The position numbers were made by a program, and so were the translations under genes. 20,868 nt of DNA, taken from contig CAJXII010000011.1 of NCBI GenBank assembly GCA_913054415.1, forward strand, positions 1 to 20,868, read 5' to 3'. The notes under the pieces were generated by a model, which ran no database searches, had not been told where the DNA came from, and worked only from the letters and a program-made list of their open reading frames with translations. Source of the DNA: an uncultured Arcobacter sp. (GTDB lineage: Bacteria > Campylobacterota > Campylobacteria > Campylobacterales > Arcobacteraceae). Of this stretch, positions 1 through 6,877 are shown piece by piece. The number at the start of each line of letters is the position of its first letter. The first letter of the stretch is position 1.

Positions 1-258
1 AATAAGCTCATTGTGATGGGCATTGAGGTCAAGTTTCCAGATAAGCAAATCATGCTGTAATATTTTTACCTCATGTAGAAGAGGATTGATTTGCTTAGTG
101 AATTCTTGCCAGTGTTCTTTGAGTAAACTTTTGCCTTCCTGGGCAAGATTGTTTTGAAAGTAAATTTCCCAGTTAGTAGTTGGGACATCTTGATTCTGAG
201 CAAGGAGAAGAGAAAATTCATGATTAATTTTTTGAAAAAAATTTCTTACTTTATCTCT
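1..258 (-). CDS. Partial or decayed leftward reading frame, no start codon found
   Basis: I do not recognise this protein. On the minus strand a frame is open for 109 codons, from just after a TGA at 328-330 to the window edge. Its part below about 258 reads like real protein: mixed composition with two Trp, several His, Glu and Gln, and stretches such as WEIYFQNNLAQEG and LLIWKLDLNAHHNELI. No in-frame ATG or GTG exists, and the only in-frame TTG (46-48) lies deep inside. All ATG codons here fall in another frame that soon stops. GC is about 35 % in 1-240 against about 15 % in 241-364. It may be the broken 5' part of a gene, a remnant of a transferred gene, or a gene with an unusual start. 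The right boundary given is where protein-like composition fades. Confidence 0.4.
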
Positions 259-364
259 ATAATTTAAAATGCAAATAAATTTATTAGTTTTATTTTTTAT
301 ATTATTTATTGATAAAGTGACAAATAATCAGACTATAAGAATTATTTTGATAAAATAGTTTAGA
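259..364. promoter_or_regulatory. AT-rich spacer with possible ksgA promoter
   Basis: This stretch is about 85 % A+T and contains no gene. Two -10-like hexamers precede ksgA on the plus strand: TATAAG at 334-339 and TAAAAT at 351-356, the latter preceded by TTTTGA. No clear Shine-Dalgarno motif lies upstream of the ksgA ATG at 365. If TAAAAT is the real -10 box, the transcript would begin within a few bases of the start codon. The assignment is by eye only. Confidence 0.3.
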
Positions 365-1150
365 ATGAAAAATATAAAAGCAAAGAAAAAATTTGGACAA
401 AACTTTTTAAAAGATGAGTCGGTCCTATTTAAGATCATCGAATCGATGCCCCACAATGATAACCACATCATAGAGATAGGGCCTGGATTAGGTGATTTGA
501 CAGAAAAATTAGTCAAGTGCAAAGATGTAACTGCTTTTGAGGTAGATAAAGATTTATATTCTTTTTTGCAAGCCAAGTTTATTAAAGAGTTAGATTCCAA
601 ACGATTATCACTATATCTAGGTGATGTATTAGAATTTTGGAATACAAATTCAAGCTTATATAATGGTAGATATGATTTAATAGCAAATCTACCATATTAT
701 ATAGCTACAAATATTATATTAAAAGCACTAGAAGATAATAATTGTGAGCATATTATCGTTATGGTGCAAAAAGAGGTTGCCAATAAATTTTGTGCAAATA
801 GCTTAGATAAAGATTTTTCATCTTTATCTGTAATTACAAAACTTATAGCAAAACAAGCGCGAATAGTAACTATCGTGCCACCACAAAGTTTTAATCCACC
901 ACCAAAAGTGGATTCTGCAGTTATCTATATCAAAAAAGATATGTCTAAATCTGTAGATCAAAAGTTTAAAGCTTTTTTGAAAAAATGTTTTGTGCAACCA
1001 AGAAAAAAATTAATAAAAAATTTATCAACATATTATGATAAAGCTTTATTAGAAAATATATTCAATAAACTTGATATAAAATTAGAGATTAGACCTCATG
1101 AATTAGAAGCAACTTTGTTCAGCCTTTTATACAAAAATATACAACAATAA
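365..1150 (+). CDS. ksgA: 16S rRNA (adenine1518/1519-N6)-dimethyltransferase KsgA/RsmA
   Basis: This enzyme transfers four methyl groups from S-adenosylmethionine to two adjacent adenines in the 3'-terminal hairpin of 16S rRNA, late in 30S assembly in the cytoplasm. The 261 residues match the family's usual 260-280. The N-terminal FGQNFL signature is at about 10-15, the SAM-binding loop EIGPGLGDLTE at 37-47, and the catalytic motif NLPYY at 108-112. A C-terminal helical region of the usual kind follows. The ATG at 365 puts FGQNFL where the family has it, although no Shine-Dalgarno is visible. It heads a rightward run and is separated from rnj by 40 bases that hold a 12-bp inverted repeat spanning its stop codon. 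Confidence 0.96.
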   Translation: MKNIKAKKKFGQNFLKDESVLFKIIESMPHNDNHIIEIGPGLGDLTEKLVKCKDVTAFEVDKDLYSFLQAKFIKELDSKRLSLYLGDVLEFWNTNSSLYNGRYDLIANLPYYIATNIILKALEDNNCEHIIVMVQKEVANKFCANSLDKDFSSLSVITKLIAKQARIVTIVPPQSFNPPPKVDSAVIYIKKDMSKSVDQKFKAFLKKCFVQPRKKLIKNLSTYYDKALLENIFNKLDIKLEIRPHELEATLFSLLYKNIQQ

Positions 1151-1172
1151 AAAATATTACTTATTGTTGTAT
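1139..1172 (+). other. Inverted repeat across the ksgA stop codon, upstream of rnj
   Basis: A perfect 12-bp inverted repeat, ATACAACAATAA (1139-1150) and TTATTGTTGTAT (1161-1172), is separated by a 10-base loop. It contains the ksgA TAA stop and ends six bases before the rnj Shine-Dalgarno AAGGA (1178-1182). There is no T-tract after it, so it is not a good intrinsic terminator. It could be a leader hairpin or processing site in the ksgA-rnj mRNA. Confidence 0.5.
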
Positions 1173-1190
1173 TTATAAAGGATTATAAAT

Positions 1191-3092
1191 ATGGAAGAAA
1201 ATATTGGACAAGTGCAAAGTAAACCTGTAGATAATATACCACAGAACGATACTAATGCAAACAAAGAGAATAGCAATAAGCCAAAAGAGAATGTTGGTAA
1301 AACAGTAAAACAAAAGAAAAAACCACCAGTAAGTGGAAATGGTTGGGCAAACGATCTTAGAAAAACATTTGACTCAAATGAAAGAATGCACAAAGAAAGA
1401 TTAAATCCACACAATAAACTAAATCTAAAAACAAATGGTAAAATCAGAATCACACCACTAGGTGGATTGGGTGAGATTGGTGGAAATATGATGGTAATCG
1501 AAACAGATAAAAGTGCTATCATCCTAGATGTAGGTATGAGTTTTCCAGATGATTCTATGCATGGTGTAGATATATTAATACCAGATTTTACATATCTAAG
1601 ACAAATAAGAAGTAAAATAATAGCTATTGTTATAACTCATGCACACGAAGATCATATAGGTGCTATGCCTTACTTATTTAAAGAGATTCAAGTTCCTATA
1701 TATGGAACTGCACTTCCTTTAGAGATGATAGGAACAAAATTTGATGAACATAAAATGAAACAACATAGAAGTTATTTTAGAGGTATTACCAAAAGAAAAG
1801 TGATAAAAATAGGGGAGTTTGAAGTTGAATGGATGCATATTACACACTCTATTATAGATTCATCAGCACTTGCTATTAGTTGTGAAGCTGGAACAATTAT
1901 CCACACAGGAGATTTTAAAATAGATCATACTCCAATAGATGGTTATCCTACTGATCTTCAAAGATTTGCTCACTATGGAAGCAAAGGGGTATTGGCACTA
2001 TTAAGTGATAGCACCAATTCTCATTCAGCTGGATTTACAAAATCTGAAAAAACAGTTGGTCCAACTTTTGATATGCTATTTGCAAAAGCAAAAGGTAGAA
2101 TCATTATGTCAACTTTTTCATCAAATTTACATAGAATTGTTCAAGCAATAGATAGAGCTTTAGAACATAATAGAAAAATATGTGTTATTGGAAGATCTAT
2201 GGAGAAAAATATAGATGTAGCTTTAAGCTTAGGATATTTAAAATACCCAAAAGATAAATTTATTGAGCCACATGAAGTTAATAAATATCCAGATAAAGAG
2301 GTATTTATAGTAACAACAGGAAGTCAAGGTGAGCCTATGAGTGCATTGTTTAGAATGTCAATTCATGAACATAGACATATCAAAATAAAACCTGAAGATC
2401 TAGTGATATTATCAGCAAAAGCTATCCCTGGTAATGAAGGAAGTGTATCTGCAATTATTAATCAACTTCAAAAAGCAGGAGCAGATGTAGCTTATCAAAA
2501 CTATGATAATATTCATGTTTCAGGTCATGCTGGACAAGAGGAGCAAAAACTTATCCTAAGACTTGTGCAACCAAAATTCTTCATACCTGTTCATGGTGAA
2601 TATAACCATGTTAGACGACATGTCCAAACAGGTATAGATTGTGGTGTTTTAGAAAGAAATACTTATATATTAAGTGATGGTGAGCAAATTGAGATCACCC
2701 CTAAATATCTTAAAAAAGTAAAAACTGTAAAAACAGGAAAAGTTTATATAGATAACCAAAGAAACAAAAAAATCTCAAATGGTATAGTTATGGATAGGCA
2801 AACTATGGCAAATGAGGGTGTAATCATCATTGTTGCACAAATTAGTGAAAAAGAGATGAAAGTTAATGGTCCTGTAAGAGTTAGTTCATTTGGATTAGTA
2901 GATGGTAAACAAGAGAGTTATTTTGTAAAAGAGGTAGAGGATATTTTAGCTCACTTTGTAGATCATATAAAAGAGAGCCTATTACAAAATCATAGAGCAG
3001 TAGAAGAAGAGTTACGAAAAGTTGTTAGAAAACACTGTATTAGAAAATATAGAAAATATCCTATGATAGTTCCAACAATAATAGTAGAATAA
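1191..3092 (+). CDS. rnj: Ribonuclease J (metallo-beta-lactamase/beta-CASP)
   Basis: RNase J is a combined endonuclease and 5'-to-3' exonuclease, the main RNA-decay enzyme in Helicobacter and relatives. The metallo-beta-lactamase core starts near residue 84. Metal-site motifs are HAHEDH at 150-155, His219 in HITHS, and HTGDF with His238 and Asp241. The beta-CASP region follows, with TTGSQGEP and SGHAGQEE motifs, then PVHGEYNHVRRH and a C-terminal domain. The first ~80 residues are an extension rich in Lys, Asn, Pro and Gln, predicted disordered. In H. pylori a comparable extension is known on RNase J, which works with the DEAD-box helicase RhpA. The ATG has a good AAGGA eight bases upstream. 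The length, 633, is longer than Bacillus RNase J1 (about 555) because of the extension. Confidence 0.95.
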   Translation: MEENIGQVQSKPVDNIPQNDTNANKENSNKPKENVGKTVKQKKKPPVSGNGWANDLRKTFDSNERMHKERLNPHNKLNLKTNGKIRITPLGGLGEIGGNMMVIETDKSAIILDVGMSFPDDSMHGVDILIPDFTYLRQIRSKIIAIVITHAHEDHIGAMPYLFKEIQVPIYGTALPLEMIGTKFDEHKMKQHRSYFRGITKRKVIKIGEFEVEWMHITHSIIDSSALAISCEAGTIIHTGDFKIDHTPIDGYPTDLQRFAHYGSKGVLALLSDSTNSHSAGFTKSEKTVGPTFDMLFAKAKGRIIMSTFSSNLHRIVQAIDRALEHNRKICVIGRSMEKNIDVALSLGYLKYPKDKFIEPHEVNKYPDKEVFIVTTGSQGEPMSALFRMSIHEHRHIKIKPEDLVILSAKAIPGNEGSVSAIINQLQKAGADVAYQNYDNIHVSGHAGQEEQKLILRLVQPKFFIPVHGEYNHVRRHVQTGIDCGVLERNTYILSDGEQIEITPKYLKKVKTVKTGKVYIDNQRNKKISNGIVMDRQTMANEGVIIIVAQISEKEMKVNGPVRVSSFGLVDGKQESYFVKEVEDILAHFVDHIKESLLQNHRAVEEELRKVVRKHCIRKYRKYPMIVPTIIVE

Positions 3093-3095
3093 TAA

Positions 3096-3111
3096 TGTTT
3101 CACATGGAACA
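3096..3111. promoter_or_regulatory. parS-like ParB-binding sequence
   Basis: TGTTTCACATGGAACA matches the widely conserved chromosomal parS consensus TGTTTCACGTGAAACA at 14 of 16 positions. It sits in the 31-base gap between rnj and the next gene, just before the Shine-Dalgarno AAAGG (3113-3117). No parA or parB is in the window. Function as a ParB nucleation site is inference; the two mismatches are in the centre and right arm. Confidence 0.45.
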
Positions 3112-3123
3112 TAAAGGTAAAAT

Positions 3124-3915
3124 ATGCAAGAGTTAATAAGATTAAACAAATTTATATCTCACAATAGCAAATATAGCAGAAGAGAAGCGGATCAACTAAT
3201 AGCAGATGGTAAAGTAAAAATCGATAAAAAAACGATTACTGATCTTGCTACAAAAGTTAGTTCAGATACTGTTGTAGAAGTTAATGGTAAAAATATAAAA
3301 ATAGATAGAAAGAAAGCACCAACAGTAATAGTTTACAACAAACAAAAAGGGGAGATAGTATCAAAAAAAGATCCTCAAGGTAGAAAGATCATATATGACT
3401 CTTTATCTAAAAAATTTGCCCATTTTATACCTATTGGTAGATTAGATTATGCAAGTGAAGGTGTTTTACTTCTTACAGATGATATTGATATTGCCAATGC
3501 ACTTATGCACTCAGAATTAGAAAGAGTGTATAAAATCAAAATAGCTGGAGATATTACACCTTCGATTATCTTAGCTATGGAAAATGGATTAACCCTAGAA
3601 GATGCTAGAGCAGGGGGATATGAAAAAAGCAAAATTACATCTATGAGTTTTGCACCTTTTTTGTGGTATCAAATCCAAAAAAATACAGAAAAATTCTCTA
3701 TTTTAAAAGTATCTATTGCTGAGGGTAAAAATAGAGAACTAAGAAGATTCTTCGCACATTTTGAAAGACAAGTTTTAGATCTAAAAAGGGTAAATTTTGC
3801 AGGTATTGAACTAAACAATCTTCCATCTGGTAAAACTAGATATTTAGAAAGAAGAGAGTATCAAGACCTAAGAAATTTTATCAAACAACTAAAAAAAGAT
3901 GACCTATCTAAATAA
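3124..3915 (+). CDS. RluB/RsuA-family rRNA pseudouridine synthase
   Basis: This protein isomerises a specific uridine in ribosomal RNA to pseudouridine. An S4 RNA-binding domain occupies about residues 5-60 (IRLNKFISHN, SRREADQLIADGKV). The catalytic domain carries the family signature GRLDYASEG at 105-113 with nucleophile Asp108, preceded by the NKQKGEIVS strand at 72-80. A later GKNRELRRFF motif is also typical. The 263-residue length suits RsuA/RluB/RluE-type enzymes. The family includes both 16S (RsuA) and 23S (RluB, RluE, RluF) enzymes and the sequence alone does not fix the target; RluB-like is my best guess. The ATG has AAAGG six bases upstream. The 3' end overlaps rarA by 17 bases, implying coupled translation. 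Confidence 0.9.
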   Translation: MQELIRLNKFISHNSKYSRREADQLIADGKVKIDKKTITDLATKVSSDTVVEVNGKNIKIDRKKAPTVIVYNKQKGEIVSKKDPQGRKIIYDSLSKKFAHFIPIGRLDYASEGVLLLTDDIDIANALMHSELERVYKIKIAGDITPSIILAMENGLTLEDARAGGYEKSKITSMSFAPFLWYQIQKNTEKFSILKVSIAEGKNRELRRFFAHFERQVLDLKRVNFAGIELNNLPSGKTRYLERREYQDLRNFIKQLKKDDLSK

Positions 3916-5089
3916 CCTACTACAAATAGAATCTCTTGATGATTTTATAGGTCAAGAGCATATTATAGGTAAAGATAAAGCTTTATATCAACTAATCTAT
4001 AAAAAAGAGCTTCCACATCTCTTTTTTTATGGAACACCTGGAACTGGTAAAACCACTTTAGCTAAACTTATAGCAAAGATACAAAATACAAATTTTTACC
4101 ATCTAAATGCAACTACTTTAAAAATAGATGAGTTAAGAGAAATATTTAAAAAATATAAAAATAGCCTAATCAAACCATTGATTTTTATAGATGAGGTGCA
4201 TAGATTAAATAAAACTCAACAAGAAGTTTTATTGCCAATTATGGAAAACTACCAAGCTATTATTATAGGTGCTAGCACTGAAAATCCATTTTTTACACTT
4301 ACAAATGCTATACGATCAAGAAGTTTTTTATTTGAATTTAAACCTCATCAAGATAAAGATTTAAACAAACTAATAACCAAAATAGAATCAACTCTACAAG
4401 ATATAAAAATTGACGAACAAGCAAAAGAGTATCTAATAAAAAGTAGTGCAGGGGATGCTAGAGCTTTGATAAATTTACTAGATTTTGCTTATAAAATCGA
4501 TAACAATATAACCATAAGCACTCTTAAACAACTTAGACAAACGAATATATCTGATTCTTCAAATAACAAACAATCCCACTATGATATCGCAAGTGCTATG
4601 ATCAAATCTCTAAGGGGAAGTGATATAGATGCCTCACTTTACTATTTGGCAAGATTAATAGATGGTGGTGAAGATATAAAGTTTATCACTAGAAGACTTG
4701 TTATATTTGCAAGTGAAGATATAGGCAATGCAAATCCAAATGCACTAAATCTAGCAGTAAGCACAATGTTAGCTTCAAATCAAATAGGATTACCAGAAAG
4801 TAGAATTATCTTAGCTCAATGTGTAGTTTATTTAGCTTCATCACCAAAATCAAATAGTTCATATAAAGCTATCAATAAAGCTTTAGATGATATTAAAAAT
4901 GGTAAAATTCTAAATATACCACAATCGATAAAACAAAATCATACCAACTATCAAAACCCACATAATTTTAGTGGATGGTGTGATCAAAAATATCTAAGTG
5001 AAGATCTAAAATTTTATCATAGCAATCAAATAGCTTTTGAAAAAACTTTAGAACAATGGATCAATAAGATCAAAAACCAAGGAGAATAG
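3899..5089 (+). CDS. rarA: Replication-associated recombination protein RarA (MgsA) AAA+ ATPase
   Basis: RarA is a clamp-loader-like AAA+ ATPase that acts at stalled replication forks, often with SSB. The Walker A motif GTPGTGKTT is at 45-53 and Walker B LIFIDEVH at 94-101. A sensor-1 strand GASTENPFF is followed by the arginine-finger region AIRSRS. The C-terminal half has the tetramerisation domain typical of RarA/WRNIP1, with the motif SLRGSDIDASLYYLARL and the later ASEDIGNANP. The length of 396 is slightly below the 440 or so usual in E. coli, as is common in Campylobacterota. The ATG start lies inside the preceding gene in another frame. hemJ begins directly after its stop codon, so the two are probably cotranscribed. 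Confidence 0.94.
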   Translation: MTYLNNLLQIESLDDFIGQEHIIGKDKALYQLIYKKELPHLFFYGTPGTGKTTLAKLIAKIQNTNFYHLNATTLKIDELREIFKKYKNSLIKPLIFIDEVHRLNKTQQEVLLPIMENYQAIIIGASTENPFFTLTNAIRSRSFLFEFKPHQDKDLNKLITKIESTLQDIKIDEQAKEYLIKSSAGDARALINLLDFAYKIDNNITISTLKQLRQTNISDSSNNKQSHYDIASAMIKSLRGSDIDASLYYLARLIDGGEDIKFITRRLVIFASEDIGNANPNALNLAVSTMLASNQIGLPESRIILAQCVVYLASSPKSNSSYKAINKALDDIKNGKILNIPQSIKQNHTNYQNPHNFSGWCDQKYLSEDLKFYHSNQIAFEKTLEQWINKIKNQGE

Positions 5090-5593
5090 ATGCAATACTA
5101 TACATATATATTAGCTTTTCATATTATGGCGGTGCTATCATGGATGTCTTTACTTTTTTATATGCCAAGACTTTTTGTATATCATCAAGAAAACAATGAT
5201 AAAAAAGACTTTACAGATGTTGTAAAAATCCAAGAGTATAAAATATATAAAGTTATAGGTTATCCTGCTATGTGGGCTACTATCTTAAGTGGATCAGTTA
5301 TGATATATCTTAATCCATATCTTTTAGAACAAGATTGGTTTCTTGCAAAACTAACTATACTTGCTCTTCTTATATCTTACTCATATAGTTTAGAGTATTT
5401 TAGAAAAATATTAGAACAAGATAAATGTAAAAAAGATGGACAATTTTTTAGAGCATACAATGAAGTGCCTACACTTTTATCTATTTTAATTGTAACATTT
5501 GTGATTACCAAATCTATTCCTATATATTTTTCTATAGGTATTACAATATTTTTTAGTTTTATAATCTATAAGATTTTGACACTTAAAAAATAA
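5090..5593 (+). CDS. hemJ: HemJ-type protoporphyrinogen IX oxidase, membrane protein
   Basis: HemJ oxidises protoporphyrinogen IX to protoporphyrin IX, the penultimate step of heme synthesis, and replaces HemG or HemY in many proteobacteria. The 167-residue protein has four or five hydrophobic segments (about 4-26, 54-75, 85-100, 126-141, 144-163). It carries His11 in the first helix (FHIMAVLSWMSLLFYMPRLF), Lys87 in the third (WFLAKL) and the conserved RAYNEVPTLL motif at 121-130, all features of the UPF0093/HemJ family. The ATG follows the rarA stop directly, and GGAGA at the end of rarA serves as its ribosome site. It converges on nfo with a 20-base gap and no clear terminator. Confidence 0.92.
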   Translation: MQYYTYILAFHIMAVLSWMSLLFYMPRLFVYHQENNDKKDFTDVVKIQEYKIYKVIGYPAMWATILSGSVMIYLNPYLLEQDWFLAKLTILALLISYSYSLEYFRKILEQDKCKKDGQFFRAYNEVPTLLSILIVTFVITKSIPIYFSIGITIFFSFIIYKILTLKK

Positions 5594-5613
5594 AAACATC
5601 ATAAGGTAGATTT

Positions 5614-6492
5614 TTATAATTTATATAAATTCTCTATCTCTTGTTGCCAGATTGTATCATCTATAGTTTCTAAAATAAGTGGAATATCATCCATCCTATC
5701 ATCATTCATAATAAATCTAAAAGCATCCCATCCAATTTCACCTTCACCTAAACTATGATGTCTATCAACTTTACTTCCAAGTGGTGGTTTGCTATCATTT
5801 ATATGCATCCCCATAAGAAATTCAAAACCTACAATCTTATCAAACTCATCCCAAGTTTTATCATAAGCCTCTTTTGTTCTTATATCATATCCACTTACAA
5901 ACATATGGCAAGTATCTATACAAACTCCTATACGACTTTTATCTTCAACCTTATCTATAATATATGCTAAATGCTCAAACTTATATCCTAAATTTGTCCC
6001 TTGTCCTGCTGTATTTTCTATTACTGCTTTTACATTTTTTGTTTTATCAAGAGCAATATTGATAGACTGAGCTATAGTTTCAAGACACTCTATCTCAGCA
6101 CTATGGATACTATCTTCTAAATTTGGATCTTTTTTTGAGAATTTTTGCAGATGACTACCTGGATGAAAATTTAATCTATCTAGTCCTAATATATCACATC
6201 TTTGAAGCTCATCTATAAATGCCATACGACTTTTTATAAGTTTTTGCTCATCAGGATTACCCAAATTTATAAGATAACTATCGTGTGGCAATATATGTTT
6301 TGGTAAAATACCACTTAGCTCTAGATTTTTAAACCAAGCATCTAAAGTTTTTGTATCAAATGGTTTAGCATCCCATCTTTTTTGATTTTTTGTAAATAAT
6401 GCAAATGCTTTTGCACCTATTTGCATAGCATTCAATGGTGCATTTTGCACACCTCCACTACTACTTACATGAGCCCCTACAAATTTAGCCAT
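5614..6492 (-). CDS. nfo: Endonuclease IV (AP endonuclease) Nfo
   Basis: Nfo cleaves DNA 5' of abasic sites in base-excision repair. The protein is a 292-residue TIM barrel and keeps all nine zinc ligands known from E. coli Nfo: His70, His110, Glu159, Asp193, His196, His230, Asp243, His245 and Glu275. They sit in recognisable motifs: HDSYLINLG, LNFHPGSH, AVIENTAGQG, CIDTCHMFVSGYD, HINDSKPPLGS, DRHHSLGEG and LILET. It should therefore be fully active. The ATG at 6492 lies inside the end of the upstream lipoprotein gene (8-base overlap), so translation is probably coupled. It is last in a leftward three-gene set and converges on hemJ. Confidence 0.97.
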   Translation of the reverse strand: MAKFVGAHVSSSGGVQNAPLNAMQIGAKAFALFTKNQKRWDAKPFDTKTLDAWFKNLELSGILPKHILPHDSYLINLGNPDEQKLIKSRMAFIDELQRCDILGLDRLNFHPGSHLQKFSKKDPNLEDSIHSAEIECLETIAQSINIALDKTKNVKAVIENTAGQGTNLGYKFEHLAYIIDKVEDKSRIGVCIDTCHMFVSGYDIRTKEAYDKTWDEFDKIVGFEFLMGMHINDSKPPLGSKVDRHHSLGEGEIGWDAFRFIMNDDRMDDIPLILETIDDTIWQQEIENLYKL

Positions 6493-6868
6493 TCTCTTTC
6501 CTTATCTTTATTAAAATATGATTTTGTTTATCTTTGAAATATATTTTATCTTTTTTTAGTAAATTTGGCAAAAAATTATCTTGATAACTACTACTTAAAT
6601 ATTTTTTATTAAACTCTTTTAAACTCATACATTGAAAAGTTGATTTACACACCTCATCTTTATATATTTTGATATCTAAAACTATTTTTCCCACATTGAA
6701 AACTTGCAGATGTGTATAATCATCATATTTTGTAATAAACCCTTTATCATATAGTTTTAATGTAGGAGTTTTAAAGACAACTATTACACTTTTAGATTTG
6801 ATTGGTTGCTTAGTAGCACACCCAACTATAAAAATACTCAAGATTAAAAAACCAATATATCTTAACAT
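6485..6868 (-). CDS. Small putative lipoprotein, function unknown
   Basis: I do not recognise the family. The 127-residue product begins with a short basic-hydrophobic signal (MLRYIGFLILSIFIVGC) that ends in a lipobox, IVGC, with Cys17 as the predicted lipidated residue. This implies export and anchoring in the inner or outer membrane. After the Cys comes a Lys-rich linker (ATKQPIKSK) and a probable beta-rich domain of about 100 residues. Two further cysteines, Cys74 and Cys80, are six apart and could form a periplasmic disulfide. It overlaps nfo by 8 bases and lies 9 bases after the ATP-sulfurylase-like gene, so it is in the same transcript, although no functional link to either is evident. 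Confidence 0.8.
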   Translation of the reverse strand: MLRYIGFLILSIFIVGCATKQPIKSKSVIVVFKTPTLKLYDKGFITKYDDYTHLQVFNVGKIVLDIKIYKDEVCKSTFQCMSLKEFNKKYLSSSYQDNFLPNLLKKDKIYFKDKQNHILIKIRKENG

Positions 6869-6877
6869 ATCAACTCT

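Noticed and set aside
5594..5640. AT-rich palindrome AATTTATATAAATT between and into the convergent hemJ and nfo ends, considered as a bidirectional terminator
   Set aside because: The stem has no G-C pairs and there is no clear T-tract after it in either direction; in such AT-rich DNA it is likely chance.
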